Source: Pseudomonas sp. MWU15-20650 (GTDB lineage Bacteria; Pseudomonadota; Gammaproteobacteria; Pseudomonadales; Pseudomonadaceae). Taken from it: a DNA stretch of 64,000 bases. The position numbers and the translations under genes are program-made. The stretch spans positions 248,001 to 312,000 of the forward strand of contig NZ_JALJFG010000002.1 in NCBI RefSeq assembly GCF_023242475.1, read 5' to 3'. The first letter of the stretch is position 1. Every line of letters starts with the position of its first letter. This document shows, in pieces, positions 19,605 to 29,665 of the stretch. The notes beneath the pieces are model-generated. The model worked only from the letters and a program-made list of their open reading frames with translations, ran no database searches and was not told the DNA's origin.

Positions 19605-21641
19605 TCAGTGCTCCAGTTGGGTAAGTTCATAAGGCGGCAGTTGGCTGCCAGCCAAGGGCAGGCGCAGGGTGAAGCAGGTGCCTTGGCCGAGGGTGGAGTG
19701 AACCTCCATCTGGCCTTTGTGGTTGTTGGTGATGATGAAATACGAGACTGACAGCCCAAGCCCGGTGCCTTGACCGATTTCCTTGGTGGTGAAGAACGGT
19801 TCGAACGTGCGTTTGCGCACGTTCTCGCTCATGCCAATGCCGTTGTCTTCCACCTGGATCTCCGCCCAAGGCGGGTTGAGACGAGTGCGCAGGGTGATGC
19901 GGCCAGGCTCGCTGTCGTCTTCACGCAAGTGAATGGCTTGAGCGGCGTTCTTCAGCAGGTTGAGCAGTACTTGTTCCAGTTCATTGGCAGTACCGGGTAC
20001 CGGGCCCAGGTTCGGGTCGAACTGGCGGATGATTGCTTGGCCCTTGAAGTCGAAGCCGATGGTCAGGTCGAAGTCATTCCCGGCGATTTCCACGGCCTGG
20101 TCGATCAGTGCAGGTAAATCGCAAGGGGCCATTTGCCGATTGCTGCGCCGACTGAAACTGAGCATATGGGTGACGATCTTCGCCGCTCGTGCCCCGGCTT
20201 GCTGAATGCCATCGAGCAATTGCGGAACCTCGCGGCTTTGCAGGTAACGATTGACCATGTCCAGTTCGATGCCTGCCTGCTCGGCGTGCTCCTGGTTCTT
20301 GGGCAGGTCGGGGGACAGGCGACGGCGGATGTTCTGCACGTTATGCAGGATCGCCCCCAAGGGGTTGTTGATCTCATGGGCCATGCCGGCGGCAAGGCCA
20401 CCGACGGAGAGCATTTTTTCTGATTGCACCATCATTTCTTCCAGGGACAGGCGCTGGGTGATGTCGTCGATACGGATCACCACGCCGCGTCCGGCACCGC
20501 CCATCAACGGGTAAAAGGTCAGGGCGTAATGCTTGGGCTCGTCGTCCTTGACCCAGGTGACCCGTTCGATCCGTTCCACCGTGTGTTGCTCGACCGTCGC
20601 CTTGATCTGCGGCAGGTACGGCTTGAGTGGCTGGAACGCGAGGTAAATCGGTTGGTTCAGCGCTTCGTCCAGGCGCGTGCCGGAGAGGGCTGTGGCTTCC
20701 TGATTCCACTGGGTGACGTAGAGCTGTTCGTCCAAGGCGATCAGGGCCGAAGGCATGGAGTCGATAATGCTGTTCAGGTAGTTCTGGAAGCCGGTGAGCT
20801 TTTTCTCGATCTTGCTGCGCACCTGCACTTCCAGTTCCAGCTTACGGTTGGTGTGGCGGGTTTCTTCGGCCAGGCCCTGGGCCTGATCGTAAGCGGCCTG
20901 GGAGTCATCGCGCGCGCGCTTGAGTTGCTGCTCACGGGCTTCGATGCGCGACAGCATGGTGTTGAAGGCTTCTGCCAGGCTGCCGATTTCGTCATGGTTG
21001 CCACGCCCGGCACGCAGGGAATAGTTCTCTTCACGGGTGACTTGGCGTGACAGCTCTTCGAGTTCATGGATGGGGCGTGTGATCAAGCGTTTGATCTGCC
21101 GTGCGATGACCAGCCATAGCAATACACTGAAAATCAGAATGCCCAGGCTGGCTGTCAGCGTGCCGGTATAGAACGCCATGGGAAGCTCACTGCTGGCCAC
21201 CAGCAGTAAATGCCCGGAAGGTTGGCCGGCACGGGGCAGGGTGATGACCTGGTTGCTGCGAAACTCAGTGAGGCGCCAGGCTTCGATGTGCCGGTAGCTG
21301 TCCGGTAGGTGCAGGCGGTTGCTGTGCTGCATCTGTGCCAGTCGCGTGCCTTCGCCGTCGTATAACGCAGCGGCACGCAACGGTGAGTAGCTGGTCAGTT
21401 CATTGAGCAGGGCGTCGGCCTTGGCCGGGGATTCGAGGGCCTCGGCGGCGAGTGACGGGTTGGACACCAGGCGGCCAATCGCCTGCAACGCCTGGGGGGC
21501 CATGCTTTCCTGGGAGATCCAGTAGGCGGCACTGATAAACGTCAGGTTGGCCACCAGCAATACGGTGGTCAACAGCACCAGCAGGGCCGCCAGCAGTTTC
21601 TGCCCTACTGGTAGGTTTTCAAGGCGCTGGCGCAGTGGCAT
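19605..21641 (-). CDS. Membrane sensor histidine kinase (HAMP-PAS-HisKA-HATPase)
   Basis: 678 residues. Membrane helices lie at about 16-40 and 160-185 with a periplasmic sensor region between; HAMP is about 187-240, a coiled coil to about 285, and a PAS domain about 290-400. The phosphoacceptor is H422 in GMAHEINNPLG. An HATPase domain follows with N box NLLKNAAQA and G boxes DNGIGM and GTGLGLS. No response regulator lies beside it, so the partner is elsewhere. The order next to panE and yajQ resembles PA4398 of PAO1. Confidence 0.93.
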   Translation of the reverse strand: MPLRQRLENLPVGQKLLAALLVLLTTVLLVANLTFISAAYWISQESMAPQALQAIGRLVSNPSLAAEALESPAKADALLNELTSYSPLRAAALYDGEGTRLAQMQHSNRLHLPDSYRHIEAWRLTEFRSNQVITLPRAGQPSGHLLLVASSELPMAFYTGTLTASLGILIFSVLLWLVIARQIKRLITRPIHELEELSRQVTREENYSLRAGRGNHDEIGSLAEAFNTMLSRIEAREQQLKRARDDSQAAYDQAQGLAEETRHTNRKLELEVQVRSKIEKKLTGFQNYLNSIIDSMPSALIALDEQLYVTQWNQEATALSGTRLDEALNQPIYLAFQPLKPYLPQIKATVEQHTVERIERVTWVKDDEPKHYALTFYPLMGGAGRGVVIRIDDITQRLSLEEMMVQSEKMLSVGGLAAGMAHEINNPLGAILHNVQNIRRRLSPDLPKNQEHAEQAGIELDMVNRYLQSREVPQLLDGIQQAGARAAKIVTHMLSFSRRSNRQMAPCDLPALIDQAVEIAGNDFDLTIGFDFKGQAIIRQFDPNLGPVPGTANELEQVLLNLLKNAAQAIHLREDDSEPGRITLRTRLNPPWAEIQVEDNGIGMSENVRKRTFEPFFTTKEIGQGTGLGLSVSYFIITNNHKGQMEVHSTLGQGTCFTLRLPLAGSQLPPYELTQLEH

Positions 21642-21687
21642 CAGGTTTTTTCCAGGTGATAGACAAGTAGGCAGGGTAGCGCGAGCC

Positions 21688-22710
<1,023 letters not shown>

Positions 22711-22728
22711 TTATATTGGAGAAATGAC

Positions 22729-23214
22729 ATGCCTTCGTTCGACGTGGTATCCGAACTGGACAAACACGAAGTCACCAACGCCGTCGAGAACGCCGTCAAG
22801 GAGCTGGACCGCCGCTATGACTTGAAAGGCAAGGGCAGCTTCGAATTCAAGGAAAAGGAGCTGACCGTCAACCTGACCGCTGAAGCCGATTTCCAGCTGG
22901 AAGCGATGATTGAGATCCTCAAGTTGTCCCTGGTCAAGCGCAAAATCGACGCGCAATGCCTTGAAATCAAGGACGCCTACGCCTCGGGCAAGCTGATGAA
23001 GCAGGAAGCCGTGCTCAAGGAAGGCATCGACAAGGAGTTGGCGAAGAAGATCGTGGCGCATATCAAGGATGCGAAGCTCAAAGTCCAGGCCGCTATCCAG
23101 GGTGAGCAGGTTCGCGTGACCGGCAAGAAGCGCGACGACTTGCAAGAAGCTATCGCTGCACTGCGGGCCAAGACCTTCGACATGCCGCTGCAGTTCAATA
23201 ACTTCCGCGACTGA
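22729..23214 (+). CDS. yajQ: YajQ-family nucleotide-binding protein
   Basis: 161 residues starting [20 protein letters not shown] and ending [10 protein letters not shown], both signatures of the UPF0234/YajQ family. Members bind nucleotides, and some (in Xanthomonas and Pseudomonas) bind cyclic di-GMP and act as regulators. The TTGGAGAA ribosome site is clear. Followed by a region with a small hairpin (GAGCCC TACG GGGCTC) lacking a T-tract. Confidence 0.96.
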   Translation: MPSFDVVSELDKHEVTNAVENAVKELDRRYDLKGKGSFEFKEKELTVNLTAEADFQLEAMIEILKLSLVKRKIDAQCLEIKDAYASGKLMKQEAVLKEGIDKELAKKIVAHIKDAKLKVQAAIQGEQVRVTGKKRDDLQEAIAALRAKTFDMPLQFNNFRD

Positions 23215-23351
23215 TGGCACTTTGGGGAACCTGTGGGCGTTTTTGACGTCCCACGCCCCAGAACCTGCGTCGACATTAGAGCCCTACGGGGCTCAATTGC
23301 GTTAATGGGTACTCACATAAAGCCGCACATCCGCGAAACAGGAGAATGTAG

Positions 23352-24194
23352 ATGGATTTGAACGCTGAACTGGATCACCTGATCAAGACCTCCGAGTCTT
23401 GGATCCCGATGATTATGGAATACGGCAGCCGGGTGTTGCTGGCCGTCATCACGTTGGCCATCGGCTGGTGGCTGATCAACATATTGACCCACCGCGTGGG
23501 CCGTCTGTTGGCGCTACGTAACGCGGACCTGGCGCTGCAGCACTTCATCACCAGCCTTGCGAACATCGCCTTGAAAGTCATGCTGATCGTCAGCGTGGCC
23601 TCGATGATCGGTGTAGCAACCACCTCGTTCGTCGCTGCGATCGGTGCCGCCACCCTGGCCATCGGCCTGGCATTGCAGGGTAGCCTGGCGAACTTCGCAG
23701 GTGGCGTGCTGATTCTGTTGTTCCGTCCATTCCGTATTGGTGATTGGATCGAAGCCCAGGGTACTTCCGGTACCGTCGACAGCATCCAGATCTTTCACAC
23801 CGTGATTCGTACGGGTGACAACAAGACGGTGATCGTGCCGAACGGCATCCTGTCCAACGGCATCATCACCAACACCAACCGTCAGCCAACCCGCAAGGTG
23901 GTGTTTGACGTGGGTGTGGACTACGAGGCAGACCTGCAGAAAGCGCGTGAAGTCCTGCTGGAATTGGCGAAAGACCCGCGCGTGCTGGCTGAACCTGCAC
24001 CTGTGGCGGTGGTTTCGACCTTGGGCGACAGCGCCATCACAGTGTCCCTGCGTTGCTGGACCAATACGCCGGATTACTGGGATGTGATGTTTAAGTTCAA
24101 CGAACTGGCGCGTGATCGTTTGAAAGCGGCGGGGATTGATATTCCGTTCCCGCAGCGGGTTATTCGCGTGATGCAGGAGTCGGCTACGAAATAA
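23352..24194 (+). CDS. Small-conductance mechanosensitive channel, MscS family
   Basis: 280 residues. Three membrane helices lie in the first 130 residues. The pore-lining third helix is Gly/Ala-patterned (AAIGAATLAIGLALQGSLAN) and is followed by the conserved GGVLILLFRPFRIGDWIEA. A cytosolic beta domain and alpha/beta C-terminus complete the MscS fold. It opens on membrane tension to release solutes after osmotic downshift. The length equals that of E. coli MscS (286). Confidence 0.95.
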   Translation: MDLNAELDHLIKTSESWIPMIMEYGSRVLLAVITLAIGWWLINILTHRVGRLLALRNADLALQHFITSLANIALKVMLIVSVASMIGVATTSFVAAIGAATLAIGLALQGSLANFAGGVLILLFRPFRIGDWIEAQGTSGTVDSIQIFHTVIRTGDNKTVIVPNGILSNGIITNTNRQPTRKVVFDVGVDYEADLQKAREVLLELAKDPRVLAEPAPVAVVSTLGDSAITVSLRCWTNTPDYWDVMFKFNELARDRLKAAGIDIPFPQRVIRVMQESATK

Positions 24195-24302
24195 CCCAAA
24201 CTAAGTGCATCAGAACTTGGCTGAAAGGTCAGGTTCGATGCGTTAGTTTAATCTCGATAGTTAGCTTGCTAGTTATTTTGAGCGTGTAATAATTTTGAAA
24301 TA

Positions 24303-24345
24303 AAGAAGCCGCCCCTTTGTTCGCAAAGGGGCGGCTTCTTTGTTT
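24303..24345. terminator. Strong bidirectional terminator between mscS and the porin gene
   Basis: A perfect 17-bp stem (24303-24319 with 24324-24340) capped by a TTCG tetraloop, with A-rich sequence to the left and TTTGTTT to the right. The stem contains GCCGCCCC on one arm and GGGGCGGC on the other. Confidence 0.93.
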
Positions 24346-24386
24346 AAGGCCGAAGCCTTAAGTCATCGTTGTAATTGAACGGGCAA

Positions 24387-25685
24387 TTACAAGATGTTCA
24401 GCGGGTACTGCGCGATCAGACGCAGTTCGTCGATAGACGCCGAACCGTAGTACACGCCGTCAGACGAACGATAGGTCGCTTGACGTACGCGCAGGCTCAG
24501 GTCTTTAGCCGGGCCGCTCTGGATCACGTATTTGGCTTCAATATCACGTTCCCATTCTTTGGCATTGGTAGTAACGCCGTTATCGGCGCCGCTGCCAGTG
24601 ACATAACGAGTCATGAAGCTCAGGCCCGGCACGCCGAATTTGGCCATGTTCAGGTCGTAGCGAGCTTGCCAGGATTTCTCACCCTCGGCGTTGAAGTCGG
24701 AACGCGCAACGGAGTTGGCCAGGAAGATCGTGCCGCCGCCGTCTACGCCGTAACCGTAGTCGCCATCACCGCTAACCTTCTGATAGGCCAGGGTGAAGGT
24801 GTGAGCGTCGATGGTGTAGGCGCCTTGCAAGCTGTAGGCACGGTTGTTGAGCTTGGTGGTGTTGTCTTTTTCTGCGCGTTGCAGACCGGCGCCATCGCTT
24901 TTGGTGTCGTAGATGTTGAAGTCTACGGCCACGGATTGGTTTTCGTTAATCGCGTGGGTCCAGTTTACGTTGGCGTAGAGCTTCTTCCAGTAGTCCTCGA
25001 CTTTCGAGTAGTAGAGGCTGGTGGTGAGCTCTGGGGTCCAGGCGTAAACGCCACCCACGAAGTTCGCAGCTCTCAGGCCACGGCCGGTGTCGGGCTCGTA
25101 GCTGCCGATACTGTCCTTGTAGGTGTGATCTTGTGCAACGATCGAGGTGAAGTGACCTGCTTCGAGTTTCAGGTCCTTGATCTCGTTGCTGGTCAGAGAG
25201 ATACCTTGTGGCAGCTCAGGGAGCAGACGGCTGTCATCGGAGGCGAACACCGGTGCGGTGGTGTATTGGTCACCTACTTTCAGTACGGTGTTGGAAAGAC
25301 GGAACTTAACCGCAGCACCACCTTTGGAGTAATCGTCTGCCGAGCGACCGTCAGAGCCGGTAGGGAACAGGCCGGTGCCGGCGCGACCCTTGCCGCTGTC
25401 GAGCTTGACGCCCAACAGGCCAATGGCATCCACACCGACACCGATGGTGCCTTGGGTGTAACCCGAGCTGAAGAGGCCGTGGAAGCCGAGACCGGTTTCT
25501 TCACGGCGACTTGGGCCGGAATCGTTGTTACGGTAGTCACGGCTGAAGTACAGGGTACGAGTCAGAATGCTGGCTGTGCTGTCTTCAATAAAGCCTTTGG
25601 AATCGTCCTGGGCGGACGCCATTGCGTACTGCGAAACGCCGGCTGAAACAGCCAGGGCGATCATGCTCCACTTCATCACGCGCAT
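24387..25685 (-). CDS. OprD-family outer membrane porin
   Basis: 432 residues with a signal peptide of about 23 residues (cleavage after SQYAMA) and an 18-stranded barrel pattern of alternating residues, ending in LRLIAQYPLNIL. OprD porins admit basic amino acids, small peptides or aromatic acids. The start MRVMKW is set by the AGGAG site 9 bases upstream. The position next to HIT, slyX, cold-shock and dps genes matches PA0958 (oprD) in PAO1 from memory, so it may be the OprD ortholog, but sub-family cannot be fixed by eye. Confidence 0.9.
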   Translation of the reverse strand: MRVMKWSMIALAVSAGVSQYAMASAQDDSKGFIEDSTASILTRTLYFSRDYRNNDSGPSRREETGLGFHGLFSSGYTQGTIGVGVDAIGLLGVKLDSGKGRAGTGLFPTGSDGRSADDYSKGGAAVKFRLSNTVLKVGDQYTTAPVFASDDSRLLPELPQGISLTSNEIKDLKLEAGHFTSIVAQDHTYKDSIGSYEPDTGRGLRAANFVGGVYAWTPELTTSLYYSKVEDYWKKLYANVNWTHAINENQSVAVDFNIYDTKSDGAGLQRAEKDNTTKLNNRAYSLQGAYTIDAHTFTLAYQKVSGDGDYGYGVDGGGTIFLANSVARSDFNAEGEKSWQARYDLNMAKFGVPGLSFMTRYVTGSGADNGVTTNAKEWERDIEAKYVIQSGPAKDLSLRVRQATYRSSDGVYYGSASIDELRLIAQYPLNIL

Positions 25686-26417
25686 CGTGATTTGCTCCTT
25701 TGGTTTTAGGAAGAGTACTGCCGTCCCACCTGTATTTTTATCTGGGCGGCTCTTTCTTTTTTGTGTCGGCGCAAAGTTATATCACGCAGACTCTATTGAC
25801 GATACTTACTCAACTATCCTTTCAGCTTCTTTACGAGGCTGTCGTAAATTGCTAGCTCCGTGTCGCAAATCCACAGTCCGACTGTAACCGGACTGACAAC
25901 TTCAATGCTGTTTTCAGACGACTTTCAAAGTTTGAAATCTTCCTGGTCGCGCATTGAACCGCTACTGTTTTTTATCGCGAAACACCTGTGTCCGAACGGG
26001 TGCTGTTGCCGACGATAGAGGGGTGAATGCAACAAGCGTGCACAAAGCTGTAACCGGATGTAATTTTTTCGTGAAAAACGTTACGGCAGTGTAAAAACCG
26101 CATAAGCCCGGGCTTTTTACGCCGTTTGGTTTGGGCTTGACTCCTGGGTATTACGCCTGTCTGGTGGTACAAAAAATCTGAACCAGGGCAAAACGTTACC
26201 GGTTGACCCTCTCAAGTGGGTAATCGGCGGATCCCTTTGACGCATCGGTGTGTCATTTTGGTGCATCCCGTCGAGGCCCGATTTAGCGTAGCTCAAATAT
26301 TCGCCTGCCTCGAAAGGGTGCACATTTTTTATCCGCTTACCGCTTGGCGTCGTGAAGCCCAGGGCATTCGAAGGTATGCTGGGCGCCTGAAACTGACCTG
26401 CCGAATGGAGTGCCCGC
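25686..26417. promoter_or_regulatory. 732-base divergent region between the porin and HIT genes
   Basis: No convincing gene; short frames on the minus strand lack ribosome sites. It is distinctly AT-richer near the porin, as expected for its promoter and control region. Around 26090-26121 the palindrome AAGCCCGGGCTT lies inside GTAAAAA...TTTTTAC, a possible hairpin or terminator of an unseen small transcript. A GGAG site at 26407-26410 serves the GTG start of the HIT gene. Confidence 0.45.
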
Positions 26418-26843
26418 GTGTTCGCCTTAGATCAACGCCTGCAACAAGACACATTGGCCATTGGGGATTTCCCGCTCTGTCGCCTCCTGCTGTCCAATGA
26501 CTCGAATTACCCCTGGTTCATCCTGGTGCCACGCATCGACGGTATCAGCGAAGTGTTTCAGCTGGATGTCGCAGATCAACAGACGCTGTGGAAAGAAACC
26601 ACGGCCCTGGCGCAAGTGCTCAACGACGGCTTGGCCGCCGACAAGATGAACATCGGCGCGCTGGGCAATGTGGTCAGCCAGTTGCACGTGCATGTGATTG
26701 TGCGCAAACGTGATGACGCCGCCTGGCCGGCCCCGGTCTGGGGCAAGCATCCGGCCCGGCCCTATACCGAAGAGCAAGTGGCGGCTATTCGTAGCCGGCT
26801 GCGCGAGTTATTGCCTGCCGGCTTCACCTTTAACCAGGACTGA
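26418..26843 (+). CDS. HIT-domain protein
   Basis: 141 residues from GTG at 26418 with GGAG 7 bases upstream. It carries the triad region as SQLHVHVIVR: two of the His residues of the usual HxHxH are present and the first is Gln, a variant common in this proteobacterial subfamily. HIT proteins hydrolyse or transfer nucleotides (for example AMP derivatives, Ap4A). It is followed 3 bases later by slyX. Confidence 0.92.
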   Translation: MFALDQRLQQDTLAIGDFPLCRLLLSNDSNYPWFILVPRIDGISEVFQLDVADQQTLWKETTALAQVLNDGLAADKMNIGALGNVVSQLHVHVIVRKRDDAAWPAPVWGKHPARPYTEEQVAAIRSRLRELLPAGFTFNQD

Positions 26844-26846
26844 ACC

Positions 26847-27053
26847 ATGGACCTGCAAGCCCGCGTCACCGACCTGGAAAGCCGCCTGGCCTTCCAGGAC
26901 GATACCATCGAAACGCTCAATGACATCCTGGTCACCCAGCAGCGAGCAGTTGAGCGCCTGCAATTGCAAATGACTGCGTTGCTCAAGCGTCAGGAAGAAA
27001 TGGGCGGCCAATTCGAATCATCCGAAGAAGAAGCGCCGCCGCCTCATTATTAA
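26847..27053 (+). CDS. slyX: SlyX family protein
   Basis: 68 residues, almost entirely one coiled coil ([20 protein letters not shown]) and ending in the family signature PPPHY. SlyX is conserved in gammaproteobacteria; its function is unknown. Co-transcribed with the HIT gene. Confidence 0.93.
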   Translation: MDLQARVTDLESRLAFQDDTIETLNDILVTQQRAVERLQLQMTALLKRQEEMGGQFESSEEEAPPPHY

Positions 27054-27081
27054 ACCGCGTGTATTTGACCTGGCCTCCATA

Positions 27082-27120
27082 AAAAAACCGCGACCCAGCC
27101 AAGCTGGATCGCGGTTTTTT
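27082..27120. terminator. Bidirectional terminator between slyX and the cold-shock gene
   Basis: Stem AACCGCGA / TCGCGGTT with an inner CCAGC / GCTGG stem, flanked by seven A on the left and TTTTTT on the right. It serves both converging genes. Confidence 0.9.
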
Positions 27121-27138
27121 ATTGCGCCCAGGGGCGTA

Positions 27139-27741
27139 TCAGCGACGTGGCAATGCCGCGATCACGTCTTCAGCTTGCAGGCCCTTGTCGCGGTTCATCA
27201 CCGAAAACTCCACACGTTGGCCTTCGACCAGGACGCGATGGCCTTCACCGCGAATAGCTCGGAAGTGGACGAAAATATCGTCACCCGAATCGCGGGAAAT
27301 AAAGCCGAAACCTTTGGAGGTGTTGAACCACTTGACGGTCCCGGTATCCCGGTTGGTCATGTCGTAGTTTTGCGATGCGGCCGCCGGGGACGAACGGTAG
27401 AAGCTGATGGCCAGATGAAGAACGATGGCGACCACCGCAAGCACCAGGCTGAGCAGGATGGCCGGGTGGCCACCGACTTCAGGCATGGGGGCCAGGAGGG
27501 TGAGGGTTTGAACGACAACGGCCAGTACCAGCAGCGCGCTGACCAGGTTTTGCAGTTGATGACGCGTGCCTTTGTTCCAGTAAGGGATTACCGGTGCCAG
27601 CGTCAGGTTAAGAAGGCCGAACAAGGCCAGGTACAGAGCGTCGTGTTGTTCCAGATAGGGAGGGCTTCCCTGTTGCAGGCTCGGGATAAAGGACAGCAGC
27701 AAAGCTGCAACGCCCGTTAGCAGGTGGACGATTTTCAACAT
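27139..27741 (-). CDS. Membrane protein with C-terminal cold-shock domain
   Basis: 200 residues. Residues 1-118 contain four hydrophobic segments; residues about 132-198 are a cold-shock domain with RNP1 KGFGFI and RNP2 IFVHF intact ([19 protein letters not shown]). CSDs bind single-stranded RNA or DNA, so this arrangement would place a nucleic-acid-binding domain at the inner membrane. It corresponds to the probable cold-shock protein beside dps in PAO1. Confidence 0.9.
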   Translation of the reverse strand: MLKIVHLLTGVAALLLSFIPSLQQGSPPYLEQHDALYLALFGLLNLTLAPVIPYWNKGTRHQLQNLVSALLVLAVVVQTLTLLAPMPEVGGHPAILLSLVLAVVAIVLHLAISFYRSSPAAASQNYDMTNRDTGTVKWFNTSKGFGFISRDSGDDIFVHFRAIRGEGHRVLVEGQRVEFSVMNRDKGLQAEDVIAALPRR

Positions 27742-28168
27742 TTTGATTAACTCACGTTAAGAAGGATCACGAGGAAGAGCTGACTGGCACGGTTCGCTTC
27801 TGAACAATGGGAGGCGGTGAGCACGTGCGCGGGTATCAGCCTATGTGGCGTGCCACAGAAATGAACGGCAACCACACGACGCCTATTTAACAGCAAAGGC
27901 TGTGCCTACTCAAATCAAGCATTTCGGGGTGTTGCGCCCGCTGCGGCATTTCTGCGTCAAACGCTTGTCCTAGACAGGTGCAGGCTTTTTTAGCGGCATT
28001 TCGAGCATCCACCTACATCCCAAAAGGCTTGCCAGCCTGGGACATATAAGTGGAGAGGGGCGATTTGTCGCACGTCACCTGAGGGTGTCGGGCTGCATGC
28101 AGCGTGCACGCTTGCTAGAGTGGTTCTGCACCTGATCAATGAATGCTGGTCAATTGAAGGGGAAAAAC
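27742..28168. promoter_or_regulatory. Divergent region between the cold-shock gene and dps
   Basis: 427 bases without a credible ORF. It should hold the dps promoter; a weak stationary-phase-type -10 (CTAGAGT near 28115) is the best candidate. A GAAGGGG ribosome site precedes dps. No clear Fur or OxyR site could be recognised by eye. Confidence 0.4.
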
Positions 28169-28642
28169 ATGGCAATCGATATTGGTATCAGCGAAGAAGA
28201 CCGTAAATCCATCGTCGACGGACTTTCGCGGCTGCTGTCCGATACCTATGTACTGTATTTGAAGACCCACAACTTCCATTGGAACGTCACAGGCCCCATG
28301 TTTCGTACGCTGCACTTGATGTTTGAAGAGCAGTACAACGAACTGGCGCTGGCCGTGGATTCCATTGCCGAGCGTATTCGTGCCCTGGGTTTCCCGGCGC
28401 CCGGCGCCTATTCGATCTACGCACGTCTTTCTTCCATCAAGGAAGAAGAGGGTGTGCCAAGTGCCGAAGAGATGATCAAGCAACTGGTCGCTGGCCAGGA
28501 AGCGGTCACGCGCACCGCGCGTGGCATCTTCCCATTGCTCGACAAAGTCAGTGACGAGCCGACGGCGGACCTGCTGACCCAGCGGATGCACGTTCACGAG
28601 AAAACCGCGTGGATGCTGCGTTCCCTGCTTGAAAACCAGTAA
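28169..28642 (+). CDS. dps: Dps-family ferritin-like DNA protection protein
   Basis: 157 residues. The four-helix ferritin fold is shown by the inter-subunit ferroxidase motif [14 protein letters not shown]...[11 protein letters not shown] with its His, Asp/Glu ligands. Dps dodecamers oxidise and store iron with peroxide and protect DNA in stationary phase. The ATG at 28169 follows GAAGGGGAAAAAC; a frame opens 10 codons earlier. Confidence 0.95.
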   Translation: MAIDIGISEEDRKSIVDGLSRLLSDTYVLYLKTHNFHWNVTGPMFRTLHLMFEEQYNELALAVDSIAERIRALGFPAPGAYSIYARLSSIKEEEGVPSAEEMIKQLVAGQEAVTRTARGIFPLLDKVSDEPTADLLTQRMHVHEKTAWMLRSLLENQ

Positions 28643-28850
28643 CCGTCGAACCTGAGTGGCGCCTCCCAGGCGCTGCTCGCTTGTTTCCCTGCGCTTCCTG
28701 GCGTTGTCCTACGACTATCGACTCCCCGTCTTCTGGCTGCTCTTCGCTTCCTGCTGTTTTATAGGCCCACTGCTCAATGGGAGAAACCCATGGGCTGTTG
28801 TTTGGCAATGGAGTGTCAGCTGTATGTCATGTGGAGTGGGTAAAGGTGTC

Positions 28851-29165
28851 ATGGAAACCTGTGGTTTTCACAAAATAAAGATCGATCCCTTCACTAAAGG
28901 GTTCGATATGGGGCTGGCCAAGCCATTGTCTCGGTCGGTGAGGCTCAACGGGTTTTCAACCTGTCTGCGGCTTGAACAGATTTATTGGAATATCCTGACG
29001 GAAATAGCCAGGATCAATACCTGTTCAGTCAGTGCGTTGTTGTCCTACGTCGATCGGGAAGTACATTTGCGCCATGGGGGAGTGAAGAACTTCAGCGGGC
29101 TGGTGAGGGTGGTGTGTGTGGTTCACGTCTTAAAAGGCCGCGTTGCCCCCTTGAACCCGGAGTAA
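28851..29165 (+). CDS. Ribbon-helix-helix domain protein
   Basis: 104 residues from ATG 28851 (AAAGG upstream); an alternative ATG at 28824 has a GGAG site 10 bases upstream. The segment SRSVRLNGFSTCLRLEQIYW plus NILTEIARINTCSVSALL fits the RHH_4-type pattern (beta strand with SLRLE, then two helices), with a later VKNFSGLVRV. Comparable small RHH proteins between dps and aspS are known in other Pseudomonas from memory. Probably a DNA-binding regulator; no target is evident. Confidence 0.72.
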   Translation: METCGFHKIKIDPFTKGFDMGLAKPLSRSVRLNGFSTCLRLEQIYWNILTEIARINTCSVSALLSYVDREVHLRHGGVKNFSGLVRVVCVVHVLKGRVAPLNPE

Positions 29166-29178
29166 TCCGGCGGTGCCG

Positions 29179-29209
29179 GGCCCGGCCCTTGACCCGAGAG
29201 GGCCGGGCC
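29179..29209 (+). terminator. GC-rich hairpin after the ribbon-helix-helix gene
   Basis: An 11-bp stem GGCCCGGCCCT / AGGGCCGGGCC with a 9-base loop begins 14 bases after the stop codon. No T-tract follows, so it may be a weak terminator or processing signal ahead of the zinc-ribbon and aspS genes. Confidence 0.5.
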
Positions 29210-29335
29210 TCGGGCAGAAAGCCGGCTGCGCTGCCTCGATTTACCAGATATAATCCCGCGCTTTGCTGCGCGTGCCGGGTCTTCACCGGCAAGGCATGCG
29301 CGGCGCAGTAACGATCTGATCGCCGAGACATCTCC

Positions 29336-29557
29336 ATGCCCATGTACGATTATCAATGTGCTTCCTGTGGTCATCAGTTGGAAGCCATTCAAAAGATCAG
29401 CGCAGCGCCGCTGGTCGATTGCCCCGCCTGCAAGGCACCGGAGCTCAAGAAGATGTTGTCCATGCCAGGCTTCCGCCTCAGCGGCAGCGGCTGGTACGAG
29501 ACCGACTTCAAGACCGGCTCGAAGAAGAATCTGGCGGGCGGCGACAAAGCAGACTGA
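29336..29557 (+). CDS. FmdB-type zinc ribbon protein
   Basis: 73 residues starting MPMYDYQCASCGHQLEAIQK. Two CxxC knuckles (CASC at 8-11 and CPAC near 30) form the zinc ribbon; the C-terminus SGSGWYETDFKTGSKK is the family signature. Function unknown. It lies 108 bases before aspS and is usually linked to it in Pseudomonas. Confidence 0.9.
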   Translation: MPMYDYQCASCGHQLEAIQKISAAPLVDCPACKAPELKKMLSMPGFRLSGSGWYETDFKTGSKKNLAGGDKAD

Positions 29558-29665
29558 GTTGAACTCTACGCGCAGGCTCCTGCATTATCCGTCCCCTGCT
29601 TAACTGTACGGTGACGAGGCAAGCCTGCCACCGAATTTCGAATTACGAGAAGTGAAACCACGACC

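Noticed and set aside
25686..26417. tRNA or small regulatory RNA in the porin upstream region
   Set aside because: No cloverleaf could be folded and no strong promoter-plus-terminator pair was found; left as control region.
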